Below, one piece after another: positions 1 to 5,852 of a stretch of 5,852 bases of DNA (the stretch's first letter is position 1; each line of letters starts with the position of its first letter). This DNA is from Clostridiales bacterium (GTDB lineage Bacteria > Bacillota > Clostridia > Oscillospirales > Acutalibacteraceae), in NCBI GenBank assembly GCA_021200075.1, contig JAJQGZ010000195.1:7649-13500 (forward strand), read 5' to 3'. Below the pieces are notes generated by a model, which saw only the letters and a program-made list of their open reading frames with translations, was not told where the DNA came from and did no database searches. The translations under genes were made by a program, and so were the position numbers.

Positions 1-1955
1 TTACCCTCCAGCTCGGCAATTTGATCTCGCAAATATGCGGCATGCTCAAATTCAAGCAGCCTTGCCGCTTCACGCATTTCTTTTTTCAACTGAGTTATCA
101 AAAGTTCTCGTTCTTTCTTGGTGAGATGATGCTTTCTCTTGGAATCGAGCTTGTCCTTAGTTGTAATTTCAATAATTTCGTGAACATCTTTTGTTATGGT
201 TTTCGGAACTATACCGTGTTCCTCATTATATTTTTCCTGAAGTTGTCTTCTTCTGACGGTCTCGGTAATAGCTCTTTCCATAGACGGCGTAACGGAGTCG
301 GCATACATAATTACCGTTCCGTTTTCATTCCTGGCGGCTCTGCCTATTATCTGTACAAGTGATGTTTCACTTCTGAGAAAGCCCTCTTTATCTGCATCGA
401 GTATGGCGACGAGGGAGACTTCGGGAATATCAAGACCCTCACGCAAAAGATTTATTCCGACAAGTACATCAAATTCGCCGAGCCTTAAATCTCTGATAAT
501 CTCCATTCGCTCAATGGTATCAATATCGTGGTGCATATATCTGACCTTTACGCCGAAATCTTCAAGATATTTTGTCAAATCCTCCGCCATAGCTTTCGTA
601 AGGGTTGTAACAAGTACTCTTTCCTTTTTCTCAGCCCTGATATTTATTTCCGACAAAAGATCGTCCATTTGATCTTCTGTAGGTTTAACCGTGATAATCG
701 GGTCAAGCAGACCGGTAGGTCTTATGAGCTGCTCGACTACCTGCGTACTGTTTTCCTTTTCAAAATCTCCAGGTGTTGCCGATGTGAATATTACCTGATT
801 TACTTTGCTGTAAAATTCATCGAAGCTAAGCGGTCTGTTATCCAGTGCGCTCGGCAGGCGAAAACCGTATTCAACAAGACTTTCTTTCCTTGCACGATCT
901 CCGGCGTACATTCCTCTGACCTGCGGAAGCATAACATGACTTTCGTCGCAGAAAAGCAAAAAATCATCTGGAAAATAATCTATTAAGGTAAAGGGCGCCT
1001 GACCGGGTTTTCTTCCGCTCATAACGGCGGAATAGTTTTCTATCCCTTTGCAAAATCCCGTTTCACGGAGCATTTCAATATCGTTCATTGTGCGTTCTTT
1101 AATTCTCTGCGCTTCAAGTAATTTTCCTTTTTCCTCAAAATAGGCTACTCTTTCAACCATTTCATTATAGATTTTATCAATTGCGATATTCATTTTTTCC
1201 TCGCTGACTACATAATGAGAAGCAGGATAAATACAGGCGTGGGAAAGAACACCCTCCACCTTCCCGGTGAGAGGCTGTATTTCGGTAATTCTGTCGATTT
1301 CGTCACCGAAAAATTCAATACGCAGTACATTTCCCGAAGACCCTGCGGGAAAAATCTCCAGCGTGTCTCCCCGTACTCTGAATTTATTTCTTACAAAATT
1401 AATATCATTTCGCTCATACTGGATTGCTACAAGCTTTTCAATAAGAGTGTCCCTACCGTACTCGGTACCGCTTCTAAGGGATATAACCATACTTTTATAA
1501 TCAATTGGGTCACCGATTGAGTAAATACAGGAAACAGACGCTACGATTATAACATCACGACGTTCAAAGAGAGACGCTGTAGCGGAATGACGAAGCTTAT
1601 CAATTTCATCATTAACTGCGGAATCCTTTTCAATATAGGTATCGGTTGTGGGAACATATGCTTCCGGCTGATAATAATCATAATACGAAACGAAATATTC
1701 AACTGCATTATCCGGAAAAAACTCACGAAATTCACTGCAAAGCTGAGCCGCAAGAGTCTTATTATGAGCAAGAACAAGAGTGGGTCTGTTGATTTTTTCT
1801 ATAATATTAGCCATTGTAAAGGTTTTACCTGAACCCGTAACGCCCATAAGAGTTTGTTCTCTGTCACCTCTGAGAACGCCCTTTATAAGTACATCGATAG
1901 CCTGCGGCTGATCACCGGTAGGCTTATATTTACTTACAAGCTTAAATTTATCCAT
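1..1955 (-). CDS. uvrB: UvrABC system protein B (excinuclease subunit B), lacking its last few C-terminal residues
   Basis: UvrB is the DNA-damage verification subunit of nucleotide excision repair. UvrA loads it onto DNA, it inserts a beta-hairpin between the strands and then recruits UvrC for the dual incision in the cytoplasm. I translated the minus strand by hand: 651 uninterrupted codons from the ATG at 1955 to the window edge, against a usual family length of about 660-670, so only a short tail is missing. Visible in order: Walker A GVTGSGKT (residues 38-45); the Tyr-rich beta-hairpin YYDYYQPEAYVP (91-102); Walker B DESH (337-340); motif V GINLLREGLD (500-509); motif VI QIIGRAARN (535-543, Arg finger); and the C-terminal UVR domain (about 620-651), which contacts UvrC or UvrA. 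All catalytic motifs are present and no frameshift is seen. The start is supported by GGAG 8 bases upstream and by the family N-terminus (KYKPTGDQPQAI). uvrA often follows uvrB, but that would lie outside the window. Identification is near certain. Confidence 0.98.
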   Translation of the reverse strand, partial: MDKFKLVSKYKPTGDQPQAIDVLIKGVLRGDREQTLMGVTGSGKTFTMANIIEKINRPTLVLAHNKTLAAQLCSEFREFFPDNAVEYFVSYYDYYQPEAYVPTTDTYIEKDSAVNDEIDKLRHSATASLFERRDVIIVASVSCIYSIGDPIDYKSMVISLRSGTEYGRDTLIEKLVAIQYERNDINFVRNKFRVRGDTLEIFPAGSSGNVLRIEFFGDEIDRITEIQPLTGKVEGVLSHACIYPASHYVVSEEKMNIAIDKIYNEMVERVAYFEEKGKLLEAQRIKERTMNDIEMLRETGFCKGIENYSAVMSGRKPGQAPFTLIDYFPDDFLLFCDESHVMLPQVRGMYAGDRARKESLVEYGFRLPSALDNRPLSFDEFYSKVNQVIFTSATPGDFEKENSTQVVEQLIRPTGLLDPIITVKPTEDQMDDLLSEINIRAEKKERVLVTTLTKAMAEDLTKYLEDFGVKVRYMHHDIDTIERMEIIRDLRLGEFDVLVGINLLREGLDIPEVSLVAILDADKEGFLRSETSLVQIIGRAARNENGTVIMYADSVTPSMERAITETVRRRQLQEKYNEEHGIVPKTITKDVHEIIEITTKDKLDSKRKHHLTKKERELLITQLKKEMREAARLLEFEHAAYLRDQIAELEG

Positions 1956-1961
1956 AATCTA

Positions 1962-1967
1962 TTCTCC
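1962..1967 (-). promoter_or_regulatory. Ribosome binding site of uvrB
   Basis: On the minus strand the bases read GGAGAA, with the GGAG core 8 bases before the ATG at 1955. This is a good Shine-Dalgarno match at normal spacing and fixes the uvrB start. Confidence 0.8.
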
Positions 1968-2019
1968 GAGACATATTATAAGGTATGGCTCTGATAGCCG
2001 ATTTTTACACACTCGTTAT

Positions 2020-2048
2020 ATTATATTACATTGCAAACAAAAAAACAA
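2020..2048 (-). promoter_or_regulatory. Candidate sigma-A promoter for uvrB
   Basis: On the minus strand there is a perfect TATAAT (-10, 2020-2025) and, 17 bases upstream, TTGTTT (2043-2048), which matches only the TTG of the -35 consensus. Transcription would begin near 2013 and give a leader of roughly 58 bases. A second TATAAT lies at 1975-1980, but it has no recognisable -35 and would start transcription on top of the ribosome binding site, so I prefer the upstream copy. No GAAC-N4-GTTC Bacillus-type LexA box is visible anywhere between uvrB and upp, so SOS control of this gene cannot be inferred from sequence here. Confidence 0.42.
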
Positions 2049-2105
2049 GCATTAATACTTCAACATCGTTTTATTGCCTTGCGCTGATTATTAAATTTAA
2101 AATTT

Positions 2106-2123
2106 GTTTACAATGGTGTAACC
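2106..2123. promoter_or_regulatory. Inverted repeat upstream of the upp promoter (possible operator)
   Basis: The 18-base element GTTTACAATGGTGTAACC has dyad symmetry: TTACA (2108-2112) and TGTAA (2117-2121) are exact reverse complements around ATGG, with one further outer match. It abuts the -35 box of the upp promoter and shares its last three bases with the next palindrome. The size and position resemble a transcription-factor site, but I cannot assign a regulator. Chance symmetry in AT-rich DNA is possible. Confidence 0.35.
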
Positions 2124-2141
2124 TTTCTTGTCAGTAAAGGT
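2121..2141. promoter_or_regulatory. 21-base palindrome centred on the upp -35 box (possible operator)
   Basis: Arms ACCTTT (2121-2126) and AAAGGT (2136-2141) are exact reverse complements. The inner TG (2129-2130) and CA (2132-2133) are also symmetric around T2131, giving 8 of 10 matched half-site positions. The -35 hexamer TTGTCA lies at the centre, so a protein bound here would block RNA polymerase. The element lies upstream of the predicted transcription start and would therefore act as DNA, not as an RNA hairpin. The regulator is unknown. Confidence 0.4.
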
Positions 2142-2157
2142 ATATTTATGATAGAAT
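2128..2157 (+). promoter_or_regulatory. Sigma-A promoter of the upp-permease operon, with extended -10
   Basis: TTGTCA (-35, 2128-2133, 5 of 6 consensus) is separated by 18 bases from TAGAAT (-10, 2152-2157, 5 of 6). A TG dinucleotide at 2149-2150, one base before the -10, makes it an extended -10 element, and the preceding DNA is AT-rich, including TTAAATTTAA at 2091-2100. Initiation is predicted near 2164, leaving a leader of about 25 bases. That is too short for a PyrR-type attenuator or a riboswitch, so control, if any, would be at initiation. Confidence 0.65.
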
Positions 2158-2177
2158 AAATAGAATTTATAAATTAT

Positions 2178-2182
2178 GAGGT
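2178..2182 (+). promoter_or_regulatory. Ribosome binding site of upp
   Basis: GAGGT is followed by 6 bases and then the ATG at 2189, giving a strong Shine-Dalgarno at normal spacing. It supports that ATG as the upp start. Confidence 0.8.
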
Positions 2183-2188
2183 AATGTT

Positions 2189-2821
2189 ATGTCAAGAAAA
2201 GTTGTTATATTGGATCACCCGCTTATTCAGCACAAGCTGAGTATCCTGCGTGATGAAAAAACGGATACAAATAAGTTCAGAACCCTTGTAAGCGAAATAT
2301 CAACGCTTATGATTTACGATGCTACAAGGGATCTTCCTCTTACTGACAAAACGGTAACTACCCCCTGCGGTACAGCCGACTGCAAGGTTATCTCCGGCAG
2401 AAAACTTGCTTTTGTTCCGATTTTACGAGCAGGTCTCGGAATGGTTGACGGCGCTCTTGCGCTTGTTCCCGCCGCAAGAGTAGGTCATATCGGGCTTTAT
2501 CGTGATGAGAAAACTTTCAAACCGGTTGAATATTATTGCAAACTGCCTAATGATATTGAGGAAAGAGAAGTTTTTGTACTCGACCCTATGCTTGCAACAG
2601 GCGGCTCGGCAATAGATGCTATATCTCAAATCAAGCTCAGAAAACCGAGATCAATAAAATTCTTATGCATTATTGCGGCACCGGAGGGTCTTAAGGCTTT
2701 GAAAGAAGTACATAAGGATGTTGACATTTTCTGTGCGGGAATGGACAAGCAATTAAACGAAAACGGATATATAGTTCCGGGTCTCGGCGATGCAGGAGAC
2801 AGAATTTTCGGCACTAAATAA
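2189..2821 (+). CDS. upp: Uracil phosphoribosyltransferase
   Basis: Converts uracil plus PRPP to UMP plus pyrophosphate, the one-step pyrimidine salvage reaction, in the cytoplasm. The 210-residue product matches the usual family length of about 208-210. Family motifs in order: the N-terminal HPLIQHKLSILRDE (10-23), where the family normally begins; PILRAGLGM (77-85); the PRPP-binding loop LDPMLATGGSA (131-141); and the C-terminal uracil-recognition segment GYIVPGLGDAGDRIFGT (193-209). All expected key residues are present. The stretch before the last motif reads FCAGMDKQLN, where many homologues have an AID or SID in place of GMD; the Asp is kept, so activity is expected. The gene is first in an operon with the uracil permease 49 bases downstream, which fits import coupled to phosphoribosylation. 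The start is supported by GAGGT 6 bases upstream. Identification is very secure. Confidence 0.98.
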   Translation: MSRKVVILDHPLIQHKLSILRDEKTDTNKFRTLVSEISTLMIYDATRDLPLTDKTVTTPCGTADCKVISGRKLAFVPILRAGLGMVDGALALVPAARVGHIGLYRDEKTFKPVEYYCKLPNDIEEREVFVLDPMLATGGSAIDAISQIKLRKPRSIKFLCIIAAPEGLKALKEVHKDVDIFCAGMDKQLNENGYIVPGLGDAGDRIFGTK

Positions 2822-2828
2822 AAATTCA

Positions 2829-2844
2829 AAAAGCTTCGGCTTTT
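2829..2844 (+). other. UUCG-capped hairpin between upp and the permease gene
   Basis: AAAAGC (2829-2834) pairs with GCTTTT (2839-2844) around TTCG, forming a C(UUCG)G tetraloop, an unusually stable RNA loop class, 7 bases after the upp stop. The right arm ends in only four Ts and then AAG, so it is at best a weak terminator. It could instead act as a partial attenuator, a 3' stabiliser of upp mRNA or a processing site that sets the upp:permease ratio. These roles are inference. Confidence 0.55.
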
Positions 2845-2870
2845 AAGAATATTAATCAAAGAAAGAAGTT

Positions 2871-4244
2871 ATGTTATTGGCAAAAGAAAAAATTAAAGTC
2901 GGAACAGACGGCATTTACGACGCAAGAAAGCTCGGAACGGGAAGAATGGTAATTCTCGGATTCCAGCATATGTTTGCAATGTTCGGTGCAACGGTAACCG
3001 TTCCGCTTCTTACAGGGCTTGACATATCAACGACACTGCTTATGGCAGGTCTCGGAACATTACTGTTCCATGTATTCACAAAATTTAAAGTACCGGCATT
3101 TCTCGGTTCTTCCTTTGCATTCCTCGGCGGATATGCCACTATTGCGCCGATGCTTGATGACGGGTCGGCGAACAAAGAAATGCTCCCATATGCTTGTCTT
3201 GGCGTTGCCTGTGCGGGAATTTTATACCTCATACTTGCACTTGTTATTAAACTGATCGGCATAAACAAGGTAATGAAACTGTTTCCGCCGGTAGTTACAG
3301 GGCCTATTATAATAGCAATAGGTCTCAGTCTTGCACCGTCCGCCATCAGCAACTGCCAGGCAAATTGGGGTCTTGCTTTGATTGCACTTGCGCTTGTAAT
3401 TATATTTAATATTTTCGGAAAAGGTATGGTAAAAATAGTGCCGATTTTGCTCGGAATCATTGGAGCATATGCTGTGGCGGCAATCGTAGGCAACGGATTC
3501 GGCGTTGAAAGCTTTGCGATAGATTTTTCCGGAGTAAAGGAAGTGTCTTGGATAGGTTTCCCGATAGAATGGAGTTCAACCGTATTCGGCGGTGTTCACG
3601 ATTCTTCAAAGGCTGTAACGGCGATTATTGCGACAGTTCCTATTGCTCTTGCAACAATGATGGAGCATATCGGTGATATATCCGCTATCGGTGCAACCTG
3701 CGGCAAAAATTATATTAACGACCCCGGTTTAGACCGTTCTCTTGCCGGTGACGGCTGTGCAACAATATTGGCGTCGCTTTTCGGCGGCCCTGCAAATACA
3801 ACTTACGGCGAAAATACCGGCGTCCTTGCTCTTTCAAAGGTTTATGACCCAAAGGTTGTAAGAATAGCCGCTTATTTTGCTATTATATTCTCATTCTGTC
3901 CTAAATTTGCGGCGGTTATAGAATCCATACCGACCGCTGTGGTCGGCGGTATTTCATTTGTTCTCTACGGTATGATTTCATCAATCGGTGTGAGAAATGT
4001 GGTTGAAGCTAAAGTCGATTTTTCAAAGGCGAGAAACGCAATCATTGCCGCCATTATACTCGTATGCGCTCTCGGTCTCGGCGACGGTATATCGTTTTCA
4101 ATCGGTCAATTTGACATTACACTTTCGGCGCTTGCTATTGCGGCAATTGCAGGAATAGTCCTCAATGCAATTTTCCCGGGTAAGGATTATAAATTTGAAA
4201 ATACGGATTCAGCCGAAACAGCAGTTGCTGAAGAAGCAAAATAA
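2871..4244 (+). CDS. uraA: Uracil permease, NCS2 family (UraA/PyrP type)
   Basis: Integral membrane proton-coupled nucleobase importer of the NCS2 (nucleobase-ascorbate transporter) family. Its 457 residues are in the family range, and a long series of hydrophobic segments spans about residues 25-430, consistent with the 14-segment UraA fold. Family landmarks: GFQHMFAMFGATVTVPLLTGL (30-50, TM1); FLGSSFAFLGGY (77-88, TM3); MMEHIGD (263-269, TM8); and GGPANTTYGENTGV (305-318, TM10). E265 and E314 align with the uracil-contacting E241 and E290 of E. coli UraA as I recall them. The TTYGEN signature favours uracil over xanthine or urate. D269 replaces the His at the UraA H245 position. The C-terminus (about 438-457) is a short hydrophilic, Glu-rich tail. 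The gene follows upp in the same operon and is followed by a strong terminator. The Shine-Dalgarno is weak (GAAAGAAG at 2861-2868), but the ATG fits the family N-terminus. Family is certain; uracil as substrate is likely from motif plus context. Confidence 0.93.
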   Translation: MLLAKEKIKVGTDGIYDARKLGTGRMVILGFQHMFAMFGATVTVPLLTGLDISTTLLMAGLGTLLFHVFTKFKVPAFLGSSFAFLGGYATIAPMLDDGSANKEMLPYACLGVACAGILYLILALVIKLIGINKVMKLFPPVVTGPIIIAIGLSLAPSAISNCQANWGLALIALALVIIFNIFGKGMVKIVPILLGIIGAYAVAAIVGNGFGVESFAIDFSGVKEVSWIGFPIEWSSTVFGGVHDSSKAVTAIIATVPIALATMMEHIGDISAIGATCGKNYINDPGLDRSLAGDGCATILASLFGGPANTTYGENTGVLALSKVYDPKVVRIAAYFAIIFSFCPKFAAVIESIPTAVVGGISFVLYGMISSIGVRNVVEAKVDFSKARNAIIAAIILVCALGLGDGISFSIGQFDITLSALAIAAIAGIVLNAIFPGKDYKFENTDSAETAVAEEAK

Positions 4245-4271
4245 TTATTAAAATCTAAAATAATAACTACA

Positions 4272-4320
4272 AAAACACGGTTCAGCCTTTCGTTTGAGGC
4301 TGCGCCGTGTTTTGCTTTTT
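4272..4320 (+). terminator. Intrinsic terminator of the upp-permease operon
   Basis: A nine-base outer stem (AAAACACGG at 4272-4280 with CCGTGTTTT at 4305-4313) encloses a two-base internal mismatch and a six-base inner stem (CAGCCT at 4283-4288 with AGGCTG at 4297-4302). The tail reads TTTTGCTTTTT. It begins 27 bases after the permease stop and is a convincing rho-independent terminator. The A-rich left flank could give weak function in the other direction. Confidence 0.9.
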
Positions 4321-4325
4321 CAGTT

Positions 4326-4349
4326 GCTTACTTAACCGTAAGGCTTTTT
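4326..4349 (+). terminator. Possible weak second terminator downstream of the operon
   Basis: CTTAC (4327-4331) pairs with GTAAG (4338-4342) around TTAACC, and a five-T run follows at 4345-4349. The stem is only five base pairs and AT-rich, so it would serve at most as a backup to the preceding terminator. It may be chance. Confidence 0.25.
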
Positions 4350-4357
4350 CGTTATTT

Positions 4358-4391
4358 CATAATAAAAGCACTCACATTTCTGCAAGTGCTT
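4358..4391 (-). terminator. Intrinsic terminator of mutS2
   Basis: Read on the minus strand, AAGCACT (4385-4391) pairs with AGTGCTT (4366-4372). The inner bases TGCA and TGTG add four pairs (two of them G-U) closed by a GAAA tetraloop, and the T-rich tail TTTTATTAT follows. It lies 20 bases after the mutS2 stop. Together with the operon terminator it insulates the two convergent transcripts. Confidence 0.8.
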
Positions 4392-4411
4392 ATAAACTAC
4401 ATATAATTTAA

Positions 4412-5852
4412 TTATTTTAAACGAGCAATCGTAACTCCGTTTTCGCCCTCGCCGTACCTGCCCAAGCGGTATTCGGAGATATTTGGATGATGCCTTAAAT
4501 ACTCCGTTACGGCACTGCGTAAAGCACCTGTTCCCTTGCCGTGGATAATACGAATTTCCTCTATATTATTAAGAACACATTTATCAATAAAAAGAGCAAG
4601 CTCGGCAATCGCCTCGCCCGATGTCTCACCTCTTAAATCAATTTCTGTAGAGATATCGGAATCGACTCTTGACGATGTACGGTGAACGCTTTTGACCGAG
4701 GTTTTAGGTTTCGGCTTCGGCTTATCAATAAGCATAATATCCGACAGCTTAACTCTCGTTTTTAGCATACCGGATTTTACTACGAGCTTATCCTTATTTA
4801 TTTCGACAATTTCTCCCTCTCCGATACCCTTTATTATAACGCTGTCGCCGGCTTTTGGCTCACGGGGAAGCTTATAGTCATAATCCCAGTTTTCGGCAAG
4901 CTCGACAGGACTGACAAGGTCAATCATCTCACCTGTTTGGGCTTTTACCATTCGCCGAGCTTTTCTTGCAAGCTCGGTTACATTTGTCTGTTCCTGTTCT
5001 TTTTTTAACTTTTCAAGCTGAAGAAGAAAGTCGGATGCTTTTCTCTGAGCGGAGTCAATAAGCTTTTGTGCTTCAAGCTTAGCTTTTTCAATTTCCTTTG
5101 CTTTAAGTGACTGAATATTATCAAGCTCTTCTTTTGCCCTTTGCTGTGCTTTTTCTGCATTTAATGTAATTTCCTGAGCTTTTTTCTTCTCGTCATCAAG
5201 AGCCCGACGCTGTGCTTCAAGCTTACTGAGGATATTTTCAAAAGAACGATTTTCCGAACTGACAATTTTCCTTGCATTATCAACGACAGCAGAATCCACA
5301 CCCAGACGCTCGGAAATCGCAAAAGCATTTGAACTGCCAGGAATTCCGATTAAGAGACTGTATGTAGGCCTGAGTGTTGCGGCATCAAATTCACAGCAGC
5401 CGTTGATTATGCCGTCGGTTTCAAGAGCATATGCTTTAAGCTCCGCATAGTGAGTTGTAGCGGCGATTTTAGCACCTTTTCGGCGGAGATTTTCTATTAT
5501 GGAAACTGCAAGAGCAGCACCCTCTACCGGGTCGGTACCCGCACCGAGTTCATCAATAAGTACAAGTGAAGTATTATCTGTCTTTTTCATAATATCGACA
5601 ATATTCACCATATGAGACGAGAATGTGGAAAGCGACTGAATAATGCTCTGTTCATCGCCTATATCGACAAGTATCTTGCTAAATACGGAAATTCTCGACC
5701 TGTCAGATACGGGAATCATAAGACCGCACATTGTCATAAGTGTAAGAAGCCCGATAGTTTTAAGCGTAACGGTTTTTCCGCCGGTGTTTGGCCCGGTTAT
5801 GACGAGAGTGTCATATTCGTTTCCGAGTGAAATATCGGTAGGTACAACCGTT
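4412..5852 (-). CDS. mutS2: MutS2 (endonuclease / ribosome-rescue ATPase), 5' end outside the window
   Basis: The C-terminal 479 codons are visible (first full codon at 5851) of a protein usually about 785-790 residues long, so roughly 60 percent; the N-terminal clamp and lever part is missing. The frame is open to the window edge, so the ATG at 5737 is internal: it lies inside the ATPase domain, after Walker A. Visible residues in order: Walker A GPNTGGKT (20-27); the QSLSTFSSHM signature region (72-81); Walker B LVLIDEL (96-102); the THY switch ATTHYAELK (131-139); a Lys/Glu-rich coiled coil (about 203-300); a small beta-rich KOW-like domain (about 334-375); a Pro/Lys linker; and the Smr domain with IDLRG (404-408) and IRIIHGKGTGALR (434-446). 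MutS2 was described as suppressing homologous recombination, with a nicking Smr domain. In Bacillus subtilis it is also reported to act on collided ribosomes. The Smr domain separates it from mismatch-repair MutS. The gene is followed by its own terminator. Confidence 0.96.
   Translation of the reverse strand, partial: TVVPTDISLGNEYDTLVITGPNTGGKTVTLKTIGLLTLMTMCGLMIPVSDRSRISVFSKILVDIGDEQSIIQSLSTFSSHMVNIVDIMKKTDNTSLVLIDELGAGTDPVEGAALAVSIIENLRRKGAKIAATTHYAELKAYALETDGIINGCCEFDAATLRPTYSLLIGIPGSSNAFAISERLGVDSAVVDNARKIVSSENRSFENILSKLEAQRRALDDEKKKAQEITLNAEKAQQRAKEELDNIQSLKAKEIEKAKLEAQKLIDSAQRKASDFLLQLEKLKKEQEQTNVTELARKARRMVKAQTGEMIDLVSPVELAENWDYDYKLPREPKAGDSVIIKGIGEGEIVEINKDKLVVKSGMLKTRVKLSDIMLIDKPKPKPKTSVKSVHRTSSRVDSDISTEIDLRGETSGEAIAELALFIDKCVLNNIEEIRIIHGKGTGALRSAVTEYLRHHPNISEYRLGRYGEGENGVTIARLK

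Noticed and set aside
21..1832. Several plus-strand open frames (for example 21-362, 528-986, 1215-1520, 1587-1832) opposite uvrB
   Set aside because: They are antisense to a continuous, motif-rich UvrB frame, lack domain-like sequence and overlap one another in different frames, so they are shadows of the real gene.
1975..1980. TATAAT on the minus strand just upstream of uvrB as the main -10 box
   Set aside because: The matching -35 position reads AATCGG, and the transcript would start on the Shine-Dalgarno; the copy at 2020-2025 is more plausible.
1987..1999. Small hairpin (GGCT/AGCC on the minus strand) in the uvrB leader
   Set aside because: Only four base pairs around a five-base loop, not adjacent to the ribosome binding site; it is likely chance.
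2158..2188. Riboswitch or PyrR attenuator in the upp leader
   Set aside because: The predicted leader is only about 25 bases, with no stem-loops or PyrR-binding loop.
2915..3493. A 192-codon minus-strand open frame opposite the permease gene
   Set aside because: It lies entirely within the permease coding sequence. Its composition (Ala/Ile/Pro-rich) is what the complement of a membrane protein gene gives, and no family motif is visible.
4412..5737. A complete 441-residue protein starting at the ATG at 5737
   Set aside because: The frame continues open to the window edge and includes the MutS2 Walker A motif (GPNTGGKT, bases 5771-5794), so this ATG is internal to a longer gene.
5612..5830. 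Plus-strand open frame of 72 codons containing a CHKCKKPD stretch resembling a zinc-binding motif
   Set aside because: It is antisense to the Walker A and signature region of MutS2, and the cysteines arise from the complement of conserved codons. There is no convincing Shine-Dalgarno or second metal-binding pair.

Overview
The window looks like a piece of chromosome from a low-to-moderate-GC Firmicute, most likely a gut-type Clostridia (Oscillospiraceae/Ruminococcus-like). This placement rests on the protein sequences: a clostridial-style UvrB, a MutS2 with a C-terminal Smr domain, and an NCS2 uracil permease with an EHIGD motif. It also rests on GGAG/GAGG ribosome binding sites, TAA stops and AT-rich intergenic DNA. 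The genus is inferred from memory, not from a search.

Layout: (1) bases 1-1955, minus strand: uvrB, the damage-recognition helicase-like subunit of the UvrABC excinuclease, complete except for the last few C-terminal residues. (2) 1956-2188: a divergent intergenic region with a good sigma-A promoter for upp, a weaker candidate promoter for uvrB, and two interlocking inverted repeats over the upp -35 region. (3) 2189-2821, plus strand: upp, uracil phosphoribosyltransferase. (4) 2822-2870: a short gap with a UUCG-capped hairpin. (5) 2871-4244, plus strand: an NCS2 uracil permease (uraA/pyrP type). (6) 4245-4411: a convergent intergenic region with a strong intrinsic terminator for the upp-permease operon and a GAAA-capped terminator for the opposing gene. 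(7) 4412-5852, minus strand: the C-terminal 479 codons of mutS2, from just before Walker A to the stop; the N-terminal part lies outside the window.

Functionally, upp and the permease form a compact uracil salvage operon: the permease imports uracil and Upp traps it as UMP using PRPP. It lies antiparallel between two co-oriented genome/ribosome maintenance genes, uvrB and mutS2. All four reading frames are intact, with no frameshifts, mobile elements, tRNAs, rRNAs or CRISPR repeats. I see no undescribed multi-gene system. The most interesting features are the dyad-symmetric sequences around the upp promoter, the UUCG hairpin inside the operon and a substitution in the permease substrate-site motif.
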